A stretch of 64,000 bases of DNA from Comamonadaceae bacterium 2FH (lineage in GTDB: Bacteria > Pseudomonadota > Gammaproteobacteria > Burkholderiales > Burkholderiaceae_C), in contig SCMQ01000001.1 in the NCBI GenBank assembly GCA_005503335.1, positions 248,001 to 312,000 on the forward strand, in the 5' to 3' direction. Below, piece after piece: positions 16,302 to 25,885 of this stretch (the first letter of the stretch is position 1; every line of letters begins with the position of its first letter). A model generated the notes under the pieces. It was not told the origin of the DNA. It did no database searches and was given only the letters and a program-made list of their open reading frames with translations. Made by a program: the position numbers and the translations under genes.

Positions 16302-19300
16302 AACGCTTCAACCTGTCCGAATGGGCGGTCACGCATCGCGCGATGGTGCTGTTCCTGATCATCGCGACCCTCATCGTCGGCGGCTTCTCCTTCAGCCGGC
16401 TGGGCCGCCTGGAGGACCCGAACTTCGACGTGCCCCAGATGACGGCCATCGTCGTGTGGCCGGGCGCCAGCGCGCAGGAGGTGCAGGACCAGGTCCTCAA
16501 CCGCATCGAGCGCCGGCTGCAGGAGCTGGACCACTTCGACTACGTGCGCAGCTTCGCGCGCCAGGGCTACGGCGGCATCACGCTGTGGATGAAGGGCGGC
16601 AGCAGCAAGGCGGAGCTGGACAACGCCTGGTACCAGGTGCGCAAGAAGATCGGCGACGTGCGCCAGGAGTTCCCCGAGGGCGTGCGCGGGCCATTCTTCA
16701 ACGACGAGTACAACGACCGCTACAGCGTGCTCTACGCGGTGAGCGCGCCCGGCCTGTCGATGGCCGAGCTGCTGGCCGTCACCGAGGACGTGAAGCGGCG
16801 CATCCAGGGCGTGCCCGGTGCCGGCAAGGTGGACGTGCTGGGCAAGCAGGCCGAACGCGTCTTCGTGGAAATCTCCACGCGGCGGCTGGCGGCGCTCGGC
16901 GTTCCGCCCACGACGGTGTTCGATGCCCTGGCGCGCCAGAACCTGGTGACGCCGGCCGGCTCGGCCGACACCACGCACGACCGCGTGCAAGTGCGCGTGG
17001 ACGGCGGGGTGCGCAGTGCCGCGGATGTGGCGAACGTGACGCTGGAGGTGGGCGGCCAGCTGCTGCGGCTGGCGGACATCGCCACCGTGCGCAGCGGCTA
17101 CGAAGACCCGCCGAGCTTCAGCATCCGCCACAACGGCGTGCCGGTGCTCGCCATCGGCGTGACCATGCAGCCCAAGGGCAACGTGCTGGATTTCGGGCGC
17201 GCGCTGGAACAGCGAATGGCGCAGGTGCGGCAGGAACTGCCCGTGGGCGTGGAGATCCAGCAGTACGCCGACCAGCCGCGCGTGGTGGCCGAGTCGGTCT
17301 GGGAGTTCGAGCGCTCGTTCCTGGAGGCGCTGGCGATCGTGCTGGCCGTGTCCTTCCTGTTCCTGGGCTGGCGCACCGGCATCGTGGTGGCCGCGTCGGT
17401 GCCGCTGGTGCTCGGGCTGGTGGCGGCCGTGATGTATGCCGCCGGCTGGAACCTGGACCGCATCTCGCTGGGCGCGCTGATCATCGCGTTGGGCTTGCTG
17501 GTAGACGACGCCATCATCGCCGTGGAGATGATGGTGGTGAAGCTGGAGGAAGGCTGGGACCGTGTGCGCGCTGCCACTTACGCCTACACCTCCACGGCGT
17601 TTCCGATGCTGACCGGCACACTGGTCACGGCCGCCGGCTTCATGCCGGTGGGCTTCGCGAAGTCGATCGCCGGCCAGTACGCGGGCGGCATCTTCTGGGT
17701 CGTCGGGGTGGCGCTGATCCTGTCCTGGGTGGTGGCCGTGGTCTTCACGCCCTACCTGGGCGTAGTGCTGCTGCCAAAGAAACTGGCTACCGGTACGCAC
17801 CACGACGTCTACGACCGGCCCGTGTACCACCGGCTGCGGCGCGTGGTCGACTGGGCGGTGCAGCATCGCGCGTGGGTCCTGGCCATCACGGTGCTGGCCT
17901 TCGGCATCGCCGGCGCCGGCATGCTGAAGGTGCAGCAGCAGTTCTTCCCCACCGCCTCGCGGCCCGAGCTGCTGGTGGAGTTGCGCCTGCGCGAGGGCGC
18001 GTCGTTCGCCGCCACCGAGCGGCAAGTCAAGCTGCTCGAAGCGCGGCTGGCCAAGGACCCCGACGTGGAATTCTTCACCGCCTACACCGGTGCCGGCACG
18101 CCACGCTTCTACCTGTCGATCCAGCCGGAACTGCCCAACCCCGGCTTCGCGCAGTTCGTGGTCAAGACCGCCGGCATCGAACAGCGCGAGCGCGTGCGCG
18201 CGCGCCTCATGGAGCTGTTCGCCAAGGACGAGGCCCTGCCCGACGTGAAAGCGCGCGTCACGCGCCTGGAATTCGGCCCGCCGGTGGGCTTCCCGGTCCA
18301 GTTCCGCGTCATCGGCCCTGACAAGGCCCAGGTGCGGGAGATCGCCTACCGGGTGCGCGACACGGTGCGCCAGAGCCCGCTGGTGCGCGACACGCAACTG
18401 GACTGGAACGAGCAGGTCCGCTCGGTGCAGGTCCGCGTCGATCAGGACAAGGCACGGCTGCTGGGCCTGTCCAGCGCCGACGTCCAGGGCTTGGTGCAGA
18501 CCGTGCTGGACGGTGCCCCGGTGACGCAGATCCGCCGCGGCGAGGAACTGGTGGATGTGGTCGTACGGGCCACGCCGGAAGAACGCAAGCGCATCGGCCA
18601 GCTGGGTGACCTGCAGGTGTTCACGCGCAGCGGCGTCACCGTGCCGCTGTCGCAGCTGGCGCGCGTGGAGCCGGGCTTCGAGGAACCGGTGCTGTGGCGA
18701 CGCAACCGCGACATGGCACTGACCGTGCGCAGCGACGTCGTCGACGGCGTGCAAGGCCCTTACGCCACGGCGCAGATCCGGCCGTCGCTGCAGACTATCA
18801 TCGACAGCCTGCCCCCCGGCTACCGCATCGAGGAAGGCGGCGCGATCGAGGAGAGTGACAAGGCCAACGAGGCGCTGTTCGCGGTGTTCCCGGCGATGTT
18901 CGCGGTGATGCTGACGCTGCTGATGATCCAGCTGCAGAGCTTCTCTCGCCTGTTCATGGTCTTCATGACGGCGCCGCTGGCGCTGATCGGCGTGGTGCCG
19001 GCGCTCTTGCTGTTCCAGGCGCCGTTCGGCTTCGTGGCGCTGCTCGGGGTGATTGCCCTGGGCGGGATGATCATGCGCAACTCGATCATCCTGGTCGACC
19101 AGATCGACCAGGACATCGCGCGCGGCACGGCGCCGTGGGCTGCGATCGTCGACGCTACCGTGCGGCGCTCGCGCCCCGTGGTGCTGACGGCCGCCGCCGC
19201 GGTGCTGGCCATGATCCCGCTCACGCGCAGCGTCTTCTGGGGACCGATGGCCATCGCTATCATGGGCGGCCTGGTGGTGGCCACGGCGCTGACGCTCGTC

Positions 19301-19420
19301 TTCGTGCCGGCGCTGTACGCTGCCTGGTTCCGCGTGCGGCGCGATTCCCCCGCTCAGGCGCCAGCCGCAGGGCCGGCCACCCTGGCCGTGCAAAGCGCGA
19401 GCGAAGCATCCCATGCTTGA
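16298..19420 (+). CDS. RND efflux pump, inner-membrane subunit
   Basis: A 1040-residue AcrB-superfamily transporter with two six-helix halves and two large periplasmic loops. The N-terminus MKRFNLSEWAVTHRAMVLFL starts helix 1, the proton-relay motif GLLVDDAIIAVEMM lies in helix 4 (about residue 403), and the late helix motif GGMIMRNSIILVDQI sits near 925. The start at ATG 16298 overlaps the adaptor's stop. The family exports drugs, solvents or hydrophobic metabolites; the sequence does not fix the substrate. It belongs to the hydrophobe-efflux class rather than the metal-efflux class. Confidence 0.95.
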   Translation: MKRFNLSEWAVTHRAMVLFLIIATLIVGGFSFSRLGRLEDPNFDVPQMTAIVVWPGASAQEVQDQVLNRIERRLQELDHFDYVRSFARQGYGGITLWMKGGSSKAELDNAWYQVRKKIGDVRQEFPEGVRGPFFNDEYNDRYSVLYAVSAPGLSMAELLAVTEDVKRRIQGVPGAGKVDVLGKQAERVFVEISTRRLAALGVPPTTVFDALARQNLVTPAGSADTTHDRVQVRVDGGVRSAADVANVTLEVGGQLLRLADIATVRSGYEDPPSFSIRHNGVPVLAIGVTMQPKGNVLDFGRALEQRMAQVRQELPVGVEIQQYADQPRVVAESVWEFERSFLEALAIVLAVSFLFLGWRTGIVVAASVPLVLGLVAAVMYAAGWNLDRISLGALIIALGLLVDDAIIAVEMMVVKLEEGWDRVRAATYAYTSTAFPMLTGTLVTAAGFMPVGFAKSIAGQYAGGIFWVVGVALILSWVVAVVFTPYLGVVLLPKKLATGTHHDVYDRPVYHRLRRVVDWAVQHRAWVLAITVLAFGIAGAGMLKVQQQFFPTASRPELLVELRLREGASFAATERQVKLLEARLAKDPDVEFFTAYTGAGTPRFYLSIQPELPNPGFAQFVVKTAGIEQRERVRARLMELFAKDEALPDVKARVTRLEFGPPVGFPVQFRVIGPDKAQVREIAYRVRDTVRQSPLVRDTQLDWNEQVRSVQVRVDQDKARLLGLSSADVQGLVQTVLDGAPVTQIRRGEELVDVVVRATPEERKRIGQLGDLQVFTRSGVTVPLSQLARVEPGFEEPVLWRRNRDMALTVRSDVVDGVQGPYATAQIRPSLQTIIDSLPPGYRIEEGGAIEESDKANEALFAVFPAMFAVMLTLLMIQLQSFSRLFMVFMTAPLALIGVVPALLLFQAPFGFVALLGVIALGGMIMRNSIILVDQIDQDIARGTAPWAAIVDATVRRSRPVVLTAAAAVLAMIPLTRSVFWGPMAIAIMGGLVVATALTLVFVPALYAAWFRVRRDSPAQAPAAGPATLAVQSASEASHA

Positions 19421-20090
19421 GCTCGCCGACACCGGGGGCCGCAGGCGCAAGCAGGCGCGGCCCCGAGAGCTGCTCGATGCCGCACTGGCGGTCTTTGTCG
19501 AAAAAGGGTTCGCGGCCGCCCGGGCGGATGAGATCGCCGCGCGGGCTGGCGTTTCCAAGGGAACGCTGTACCTCTACTTCGACAGCAAGGAAGACCTGCT
19601 TAGGACGCTGATCGCCGAGGGCTTCTCGTCCCGGATCGAGCTGCGGGCGCATCAAGTGACGGCAAGCTCCGGAGCAAGCGGTGAGCTGCTACTACAGGCC
19701 TTGACGGCGTGGTGGTTTTCGCTGGCGGAAGGCCAGGCTGGAGGCATCTTCAAGCTGATGCTCACGGAGGTGCGCAACTTCCCGGGACTGGCGGATTGTT
19801 GGAACCGCGAGGTGATGGATCCGGTGCGCGGCCTGGTTTCGCGCATCGTCCTGCGCGGCATCGATCGCGGCGAGTTCCGTCCTGTAGACCCCGACCTGGT
19901 GGCGCACGCGCTGATGCTGCCCATCGTGATGGCCTGCTTGCACCGGCACACGATCGGCCCACGCGTGCCGGACGACTTTCTGATGCACGCCCCCGATCTC
20001 CTCGGCCGCCATATCGAACTCGTTCTGGAAGGCTTGAATTGGCATCCGGACCGCGGCCAGGAAGGCGGCGCTGCGAGCGCGGGCGCCTAG
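19413..20090 (+). CDS. Second TetR-family regulator, at the end of the efflux operon
   Basis: A 225-residue TetR protein with the HTH at about residues 35-60 (ADEIAARAGVSKGTLYLYFDSKEDLL) and a C-terminal ligand domain of the AcrR type. Its ATG lies 8 bp inside the pump gene, so it is co-translated with the pump. The operon is thus bracketed by two unrelated TetR regulators, one divergent (12982) and one co-transcribed, suggesting either feedback or control of a second target such as the following SDR. Confidence 0.9.
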   Translation: MLELADTGGRRRKQARPRELLDAALAVFVEKGFAAARADEIAARAGVSKGTLYLYFDSKEDLLRTLIAEGFSSRIELRAHQVTASSGASGELLLQALTAWWFSLAEGQAGGIFKLMLTEVRNFPGLADCWNREVMDPVRGLVSRIVLRGIDRGEFRPVDPDLVAHALMLPIVMACLHRHTIGPRVPDDFLMHAPDLLGRHIELVLEGLNWHPDRGQEGGAASAGA

Positions 20091-20113
20091 ATTTCTTCAC
20101 ACAGGAGCAACCA

Positions 20114-20941
20114 ATGTCCAACGGACAAGAGCAGCAGCAAAGCCCCGTAGCGATCGTCACGGGAGCATCGGGCGGTATCGGAGAGGCGACCACGCGGGCG
20201 CTGGCAAAGGCTGGGTACCGAGTCTTCGGAACCTCTCGCAAGACTCCGCCGCGGCAATCCACAGGAGTGGAGCATGTGGCTTGCGACGTGACCCGCGATG
20301 ATTCCGTCGAGACTGCGATCGGACAGATCCTCGCGAAAACCGGCCGCATCGACTTGCTGGTCAACAATGCCGGAATCGGCCTGGTTGGAGGGGCGGAGGA
20401 GTCTTCGCTCGAACAGGCGAAGTCGCTCTTCGACGTCAACCTGTTCGGCGTGATCCGGACCACCAAGGCCGTCCTTCCGGTGATGCGTAGTCAGCGCTCC
20501 GGCCGCATCGTGAACATCAGCTCCGTGATGGGATTGATCCCAGCGCCCTACTTCGCGCTGTATGCGTCGAGCAAGCACGCGCTGGAAGGCTACTCCGAGT
20601 CACTGGACCACGAGGTGCGCGACGTCGGCGTCAGGGTGATCCTCGTGGAACCGGCCTACACGCGCACGTCGTTCGAGAGCAATCTGCTCCAGGCCGACCA
20701 GCCGCTCGATGAGTACAAGTCGGCGAGCGCGAACGCGCAGGCCGTGATGCGCGAGGTGATGATGAGTGCCGACTCGCCGGAACTGGTCGCTGACGCCGTG
20801 CTGAATGCCGCGACGGCGGCAAAGCCGCGCGCCAGGTACACCGCGGGCGGATTCGCGCGGCAAGTGAGCCTGCTGCGCCGTTTCGTTCCGCAGTCCGCGT
20901 TCGACAAGAGCCTGCGCAAGCAACTGCGTTTGCCAACATAG
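20114..20941 (+). CDS. Short-chain dehydrogenase/reductase
   Basis: A 275-residue classical SDR with the cofactor motif TGASGGIGEATTRAL at about residue 16, NNAGIGLVGG near 90, and the catalytic Ser-Tyr-Lys triad in NISSVMG...YASSKHALEG. The extended C-terminus, with EPAYTRTSFESN after the active site, resembles the oxidoreductase subgroup with retinol-dehydrogenase-like ends. AGGAG at 20102-20106 supports ATG 20114; the longer upstream open frame is antisense/frame noise inside the TetR gene. Substrate unknown; it follows the TetR gene by 23 bp and may share its transcript. Confidence 0.9.
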   Translation: MSNGQEQQQSPVAIVTGASGGIGEATTRALAKAGYRVFGTSRKTPPRQSTGVEHVACDVTRDDSVETAIGQILAKTGRIDLLVNNAGIGLVGGAEESSLEQAKSLFDVNLFGVIRTTKAVLPVMRSQRSGRIVNISSVMGLIPAPYFALYASSKHALEGYSESLDHEVRDVGVRVILVEPAYTRTSFESNLLQADQPLDEYKSASANAQAVMREVMMSADSPELVADAVLNAATAAKPRARYTAGGFARQVSLLRRFVPQSAFDKSLRKQLRLPT

Positions 20942-20983
20942 GCACGTGCGCTATGGAAGGTCGTGACGGTTCTACTCGAAGGA

Positions 20984-21311
20984 GCCAAGAACCTGGGCAG
21001 CTTCTGGACGAGCTACGCCAACGGCCCGATCATGATCGGTGGCGGTTACGAGCAGAACCGTCGTGACGACGACATCGCCGTGATCCTCGGCACCTGCAAC
21101 TTCGACGTGGTCAAGCTCGGCGCTGGCTACAGCCAGGTCGACACCGTGGCCATCGCTGGTCCGAAGCGCAAGAACCGGAACCTGATGGCCACCGCACCTG
21201 TCGGTGTCGTCACGCTGAAGGCCGGCTACAGCCAGAGCAAGGCCGAAGGCACCGAGCTGAAGACCAAGAAGATCGGTCTTGGCGGCGAGTACGTCCTGTC
21301 CAAGTGCACCC
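20984..21311 (+). pseudogene. Internal fragment of a Burkholderiales general porin
   Basis: In the open frame starting at 20963, residues from about KNLGSFWTSYANGP through GGGYEQNR, the LGAGYSQVDT strand, LKAGYSQSKAEG and LGGEYVLSK read as consecutive beta-strands of a Gram-negative OmpC-like porin. The signal peptide, the first strands and the whole C-terminal third with the terminal Phe are absent. At about 21305-21312 the porin frame runs directly into an SDR sequence, giving an in-frame chimera that is unlikely to be a real protein. Confidence 0.8.
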
Positions 21312-21787
21312 ACGCCTGCGCCAAGGCCCTGGTGCGCGAGGGCGCGCAGGTGGTCATCGTGGCACGCACCGAGGGCCCGCTGCGCGAGGCCGCGGCCGAG
21401 TTCGCGGCCCTGGGCCCGGGCCCCGTGGCCTGGGTCGCGGCCGACCTGGCGAGCGCGGATGGGCGCGCGCGCATCTTCGCGGCCCATCCCGAGTTCGACA
21501 TCCTGGTCACCAACGCCGGCGGCCCGCCGCCGGGCGACTTCCGCCATTGGGACCGCGAGGCCTGGCTGCGCGCGATCGACGCCAACATGCTGGCGCCGAT
21601 CGAGCTGATCAAGGCCACGGTCACCCGAGGAGCTGCGCGCCGCGCGCCTGGCCAGGCACCCGGCCCACCGCTTCGGCCAGCCCGAAGAGCTCGGCAACAC
21701 CTGCGCCTACCTGTGCAGCGTCATGCGGGCTACATCAACGGCCAGAACCTGCTGATGGACGGGGGCTCGTTTCCGGGGGTGTTCTGA
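21312..21787 (+). pseudogene. SDR (3-oxoacyl reductase-like) remnant, copy A
   Basis: Starts inside the protein (ACAKALVREGAQVVIVART) and continues through DILVTNAGGPPPGDF and LRAIDANMLAPIELIKATV. The next ~70 residues, including the catalytic Ser/Tyr/Lys region, are missing. The tail resumes in another frame (ARHPAHRFGQPEELGNTCAYLCS) and a 1-nt slip shifts again before GYINGQNLLMDGGSF to the TGA. It lacks both the cofactor-binding start and the active site, so it is inactive. A second copy of the tail is at 25330-25613. Confidence 0.8.
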
Positions 21788-21886
21788 CGGTTGCGTCCAC
21801 GACGCATCGCCGGGCCTTCGACCGGCACGCCTTGTAAAATTCAAGGACTGTTGAACCAGCCGCCGAAGGCGAAGAAGGTGGACCCC

Positions 21887-24800
21887 ATGCGCTGCACCAG
21901 CTGTGGGTTCGAGAATCCGGCAGGCGCCAAGTTCTGCGAGGAATGCGGTGCCAGACTGGTGCGTGTCTGCCCGGCCTGCGGACACGAGGCTGGTGCGAGC
22001 GCCAAGTTCTGCAGCGAATGCGGCGCACCATTGGGCGGGCCGCCCTCGAGCGCGCCCGCGACCGGCGCACCCATCGACTACACCCCCGCCCATCTGGCCG
22101 AGCGCATCCGCGCCGCCCAGGCCGCGATGGCCGCGCGCGGCGCGGGGGGTGGCGAGCGCAAGACCATCACCGCGCTGTTCGCCGACATGGCCGGCTCGAC
22201 CGCGCTGATCCAGGACCTCGACCCGGAAGACGCGCGCCGCCTGCTCGACCCCGTGCTGGCGCTGATGATGGACGCCGTGCACCACTATGAAGGCTATGTG
22301 GCCAAGTCCATGGGCGACGGCATCCTGGCCTTGTTCGGCGCGCCGATCGCGCACGAGGACCATGCGCAGCGCGCCCTGCTGGCGGCGCTGCGCATGCAGG
22401 AGGAGATGCGCCGCTACGCCGACGGCGTGCGGCAGGCCCAGGGCATTGCGCTGCAGATCCGCGTCGGCGTCAATTCCGGCGAGGTCCTGGTGCGCGCGAT
22501 ACGCACCGACGACCTGCACATCGACTACGACCCGGTGGGAAACTCGATCCACATCGCTTCGCGCATGGAAGGCATCGCGGTGCCCGGCTCCATCGTCGCG
22601 AGCGAAGACACGCACAAGCTGAGCGAGGGCTATTTCGCGTTCAAGCCGCTCGGCGCGACGTCGATCAAGGGGCTCACCGAACCGCTGCCCATCTTCGAAG
22701 TGCAGGGCCTGGGCCCGCTGCGCACCCGGCTGCAGGTGGCAGGCAGCCGCGGGCTGGCGCATTTCGTCGGCCGTGTCCGCGAGCTCGAGCAGCTGCGCGA
22801 GGCGCGGGCGCGCGCACATGCCGGGCATGGCCAGATCGTCGGCGTGGTCGGCGAACCTGGGGTCGGCAAGTCGCGCCTGTGCCACGAGTTCAGGCTGCTC
22901 GCGCCGCGCGAAGCCCTGGTGCTCGAGACCTTCTCGGTTTCGCACGGCAAGGCCTATCCCTATCTGCCGCTGATCGAGCTGCTGAAGAACTACTGCCAGA
23001 TCACCGCGCAGGACGACGAGCGCCGGCGGCGCGAGAAGCTCACCGGCAAGCTGCTGACCCTGGACCGCGCGCTGGAAGACAGCCTGCCTTACCTGTCCCT
23101 GCTGCTGGGGATCGCCGAGCCCGGCTCGGCCCTGGCGCAGATGAACCCGCAGATCCGCCGCCAGCGCAGCTTCGAGGCGGTCAAGCGGCTGCTGGTGCGC
23201 GAGAGCCTGGCCCAGCCGCTGGAGCTGATCGTCGAGGACCTGCAGTGGCTGGACAGCGAGACCGAGGCCTTCCTCGGCTTTCTCGGCGAGAGCGTGGCCA
23301 ACGCCCGCATCCTGCTGCTGGTCAACTACCGGCCCGAGTACCGCCACGATTGGGGGAACAAGAGCTACTACACCCAGCTTCGACTCGATCCCTTGGGCGA
23401 AGCCGAGGCCCGCGAGCTTCTGCACGAGCTGCTGGGCGCGGACACGGGGCTGGCCCCGCTCGAGCAGCGGATCCTGCAGCAGACCGAAGGCAACCCCTTC
23501 TTCATCGAGGAGCTGGTACAGACACTGGTCGAGGAGGGGGCGCTGCGCGGCGAGCGCGGGCATTACCGTCTCGAGAAGATACCGACCGCTCTGCACATCC
23601 CGACCACGGTGCAAGGCGTTCTCGCCGCCCGCATCGACCGGTTGGAGCCGGCCGAAAAGGCGCTGCTGCAGACCCTGGCCGTGATCGGCAAGGCCTTCCC
23701 CTGGAGCCTGGTCGCGCGCGTGGTCGACCTGCCCGAGGCCAGGCTCAAGAGCCTGCTCGCGCGGCTGCAGGCCGGGGAGTTCATCTACGAGCAACCGGCG
23801 TTTCCGGAAGTGGAGTACTGCTTCAAGCATGGGCTGACCCAGGAGGTGAGCTACGGCTCGCTGCTGATCGAGCGGCGCCGCGCGCTGCACGAGCGCACGG
23901 GCCAGGCCATCGAAGCCCTGCACAAAGACCAGCTCGAAGAGCACTGCAGCGAGCTGGCCCATCATTTCAGCCGCAGCGGCAACGCGGCCAAGGCGGTGGA
24001 ATACCTGCATTGCGCCGGGCGCCAGGCGGTGCAGCGCTCGGCCGAAGCCGAAGCGGTCGCCCACCTCACCAGGGCCCTGGCCTTGCTCGAGACCCAGCCC
24101 GATGGTCCCGAGCGCACCAGGCAGGAACTCGCGCTGCAGCTCACCCTCGGCCCGGCCTGGATGGCCGCCAAGGGGTTCGCTGCCCCGGAGGTGGAGGCGA
24201 CCTACGAGCGGGCGCTGGCGCTGTGCCGCCAGCTCGGGGAAACGGTCCAGCTTTTTCCCGCCCTGCTGGGGCTGCGCACGTTTTACATGGTCCGTGCGGA
24301 ACTCCCGACCGCACGCAAGCTGGGCGAGCAGCTGCTTGCGCTGGCTCAAAAGGAGCAAGACCCAGCCTTGCTCGTGCAAGCCCATCGGGCCTTGGGCAGC
24401 AGCTTGTTCGATCTCGGCGAGCTGGACGCTGCTCGGGCGCATCTGGAGCAGGCCTTGGCCCTCTACCAGCCTCGGCAGCACGACTCGCCCGCCATCTTCC
24501 ACGGACTGGATCCCGGCGTGTTGGGGCTGGGCTTCTTCGCCATGGACCTGTGGCTGGCGGGCTACCCGGATCAGGGCCTGGCGCGCAGCCAGGCAGCGCT
24601 CGATCTGGCTCAGACCCTCTCACATCCTGCTGCCTCGGCCGATGCCCTGGTCTTCGCCGCCGAGCTTCATCTGTACCGCCGCGAGGCCCAGCCGTCGCGT
24701 GAGCTTGCAGAGGCACTCATCGCGCTCGCGACCGAGCACGGCCTCCCCTTCTGGTTGGCCTACGGAATCATCCTCTCGGGCTGGGCGCTGGTCGAGCAGG

Positions 24801-25297
24801 GACGAGCAGCAGAGGGCATAGAACAGATGCAGCAGGGCTTGAGCGCCTACCGGGCCACCGGCGCGGAGTTTCATCGGACGCATTTCCTGGCGCTGCTGGC
24901 CGAAGCCTACGCCAGAGCGGGGCAGGTCGAGGCAGGCCTCCAGACGCTGACCGAGGCGCTGGCCACGGTGGAGCGCACGCAGGAGCGCGTGTACGAGGCG
25001 GAGCTGTACCGGCTCAAGGGAGAACTGACGCTGCTGCAGCCAAACCGCGAGGGCGAGGAGCCCGGTGGCAGGGGCGAAGCCGAAGCCTGCTTCCAGCAAG
25101 CCATCGCGATCGCGAGGCGCCAGGGCGCCCGGTCCCTGGAACTGCGCGCGCTGATCGCCTTGAGCCGGCTGCGGCGGCAGCAGGGCCAGCCGGGAGACGC
25201 ACGCCGGATGCTGGCCGAGGCCTACGACTGGTTCACCGAAGGCTTCGACACCGCGGACCTGCGGGAGGCGAAGGTGCTGCTTGACGAGCTGACTTGA
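21887..25297 (+). CDS. Zinc-ribbon / class III nucleotide cyclase / AAA-ATPase / TPR signalling protein
   Basis: A 1136-residue multidomain protein. Two CxxC...CxxC ribbons occupy residues ~3-45 (CTSCG...FCEECG and CPACG...FCSECG). A class III cyclase domain follows at ~85-260 with both metal-binding aspartates (FADMAGST and MGDGI) and the IASRMEG segment. An AAA/NACHT-like ATPase has Walker A GEPGVGKS at 322-329 and Walker B LIVEDLQWLD. Helical TPR-like repeats fill the rest. ATG 21887 has AAGAAGG 8 nt upstream; the longer open frame has no ribosome site. Such proteins are thought to make cAMP (or bind NTPs) in response to an unknown signal. It stands alone, between two decayed SDR copies. 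Confidence 0.92.
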   Translation: MRCTSCGFENPAGAKFCEECGARLVRVCPACGHEAGASAKFCSECGAPLGGPPSSAPATGAPIDYTPAHLAERIRAAQAAMAARGAGGGERKTITALFADMAGSTALIQDLDPEDARRLLDPVLALMMDAVHHYEGYVAKSMGDGILALFGAPIAHEDHAQRALLAALRMQEEMRRYADGVRQAQGIALQIRVGVNSGEVLVRAIRTDDLHIDYDPVGNSIHIASRMEGIAVPGSIVASEDTHKLSEGYFAFKPLGATSIKGLTEPLPIFEVQGLGPLRTRLQVAGSRGLAHFVGRVRELEQLREARARAHAGHGQIVGVVGEPGVGKSRLCHEFRLLAPREALVLETFSVSHGKAYPYLPLIELLKNYCQITAQDDERRRREKLTGKLLTLDRALEDSLPYLSLLLGIAEPGSALAQMNPQIRRQRSFEAVKRLLVRESLAQPLELIVEDLQWLDSETEAFLGFLGESVANARILLLVNYRPEYRHDWGNKSYYTQLRLDPLGEAEARELLHELLGADTGLAPLEQRILQQTEGNPFFIEELVQTLVEEGALRGERGHYRLEKIPTALHIPTTVQGVLAARIDRLEPAEKALLQTLAVIGKAFPWSLVARVVDLPEARLKSLLARLQAGEFIYEQPAFPEVEYCFKHGLTQEVSYGSLLIERRRALHERTGQAIEALHKDQLEEHCSELAHHFSRSGNAAKAVEYLHCAGRQAVQRSAEAEAVAHLTRALALLETQPDGPERTRQELALQLTLGPAWMAAKGFAAPEVEATYERALALCRQLGETVQLFPALLGLRTFYMVRAELPTARKLGEQLLALAQKEQDPALLVQAHRALGSSLFDLGELDAARAHLEQALALYQPRQHDSPAIFHGLDPGVLGLGFFAMDLWLAGYPDQGLARSQAALDLAQTLSHPAASADALVFAAELHLYRREAQPSRELAEALIALATEHGLPFWLAYGIILSGWALVEQGRAAEGIEQMQQGLSAYRATGAEFHRTHFLALLAEAYARAGQVEAGLQTLTEALATVERTQERVYEAELYRLKGELTLLQPNREGEEPGGRGEAEACFQQAIAIARRQGARSLELRALIALSRLRRQQGQPGDARRMLAEAYDWFTEGFDTADLREAKVLLDELT

Positions 25298-25329
25298 AGC
25301 AGCCGTCGTGGCAAGGCAATACGCTGTGC

Positions 25330-25613
25330 ATGATCGGCGTCTTGGATGAGGCACTGGCCGGATTCTTGCGCGTGCATTGTTCGGGCAGAGCGAGGAACTG
25401 GGCCGCCAGCATGTTGGCGCGCGGCGTGACCATCACAACCTGCTGCCCGGCACCTTCGACATCGCGCGCCTGGCCAAGCACCCGGCCCACCGCTTTGGCC
25501 AGCCTGATGAGCTCGGCGACACCTGCGCCTACCTTTGCAGCGCGCACGCCGGCTACATCAACGGGCATGCTGATGGACTGGGGCGTTTCCGGGCGTGTTC
25601 TGAGGCATTGCTG
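25330..25613 (+). pseudogene. SDR tail remnant, copy B
   Basis: Begins near DEALAGFL and the ASMLARGVTI strand in one frame. After a 1-nt deletion it continues as NLLPGTFDIARLAKHPAHRFGQ, then DELGDTCAYLCSAHAGYING, and decays before the final TTCCGGGCGTGTTCTGA. The last 140 bp are closely similar to copy A (21640-21787), including the same stop context. Only the C-terminal third of the enzyme is represented. Confidence 0.75.
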
Positions 25614-25807
25614 CGCGCGAAGGATGCACGCCTCCACCTTCCGCCGGGCCGACGCGTGTTGCACGCGTTCTGTGGTCCGCGCTCGTGGGCGGGCCCATGG
25701 GCCGGCTGGCTTGGGGGCGTCAGCACCGCGTGCCTCATAGCAGGCGAACCCGTCACGGTGCTAATGCCGGAGCGTTGCGGTATTGGGCGGTTGACGGTGC
25801 GGCATAG
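25614..25807. other. Non-coding stretch
   Basis: No gene, repeat or terminator recognised between the SDR remnant and the promoter of the next operon. The open frames here have no plausible starts or families. Confidence 0.4.
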
Positions 25808-25847
25808 CCAGTTTCCGCAAGCCGGCGGGCAGCCGTTTGGGCATCAT
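25808..25847 (+). promoter_or_regulatory. Shared-motif promoter 1 (acyl-CoA dehydrogenase operon)
   Basis: CCAGTTTCCGCAAGCC at 25808-25823, an 18-bp gap, then CATCAT at 25842-25847 as a partial -10. The element matches the recurring consensus CCASYTNNCRCAAGAC except at the penultimate base. It lies 62 bp before ATG 25886. This is one of the weaker copies. Confidence 0.55.
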
Positions 25848-25885
25848 TGGGTTTCCCCGTCCGCGTCCATCGGAAAGAAAACACC

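Noticed and set aside
16166-19558. A 1130-codon minus-strand open frame across the RND pump
   Set aside because: It is His/Arg/Gln-rich with no family features, and mirrors a gene with intact RND motifs; an effect of high GC in the opposite frame.
21707-24502. A 931-codon minus-strand open frame across the cyclase
   Set aside because: Low-complexity mirror of a gene with clear cyclase, P-loop and TPR motifs.
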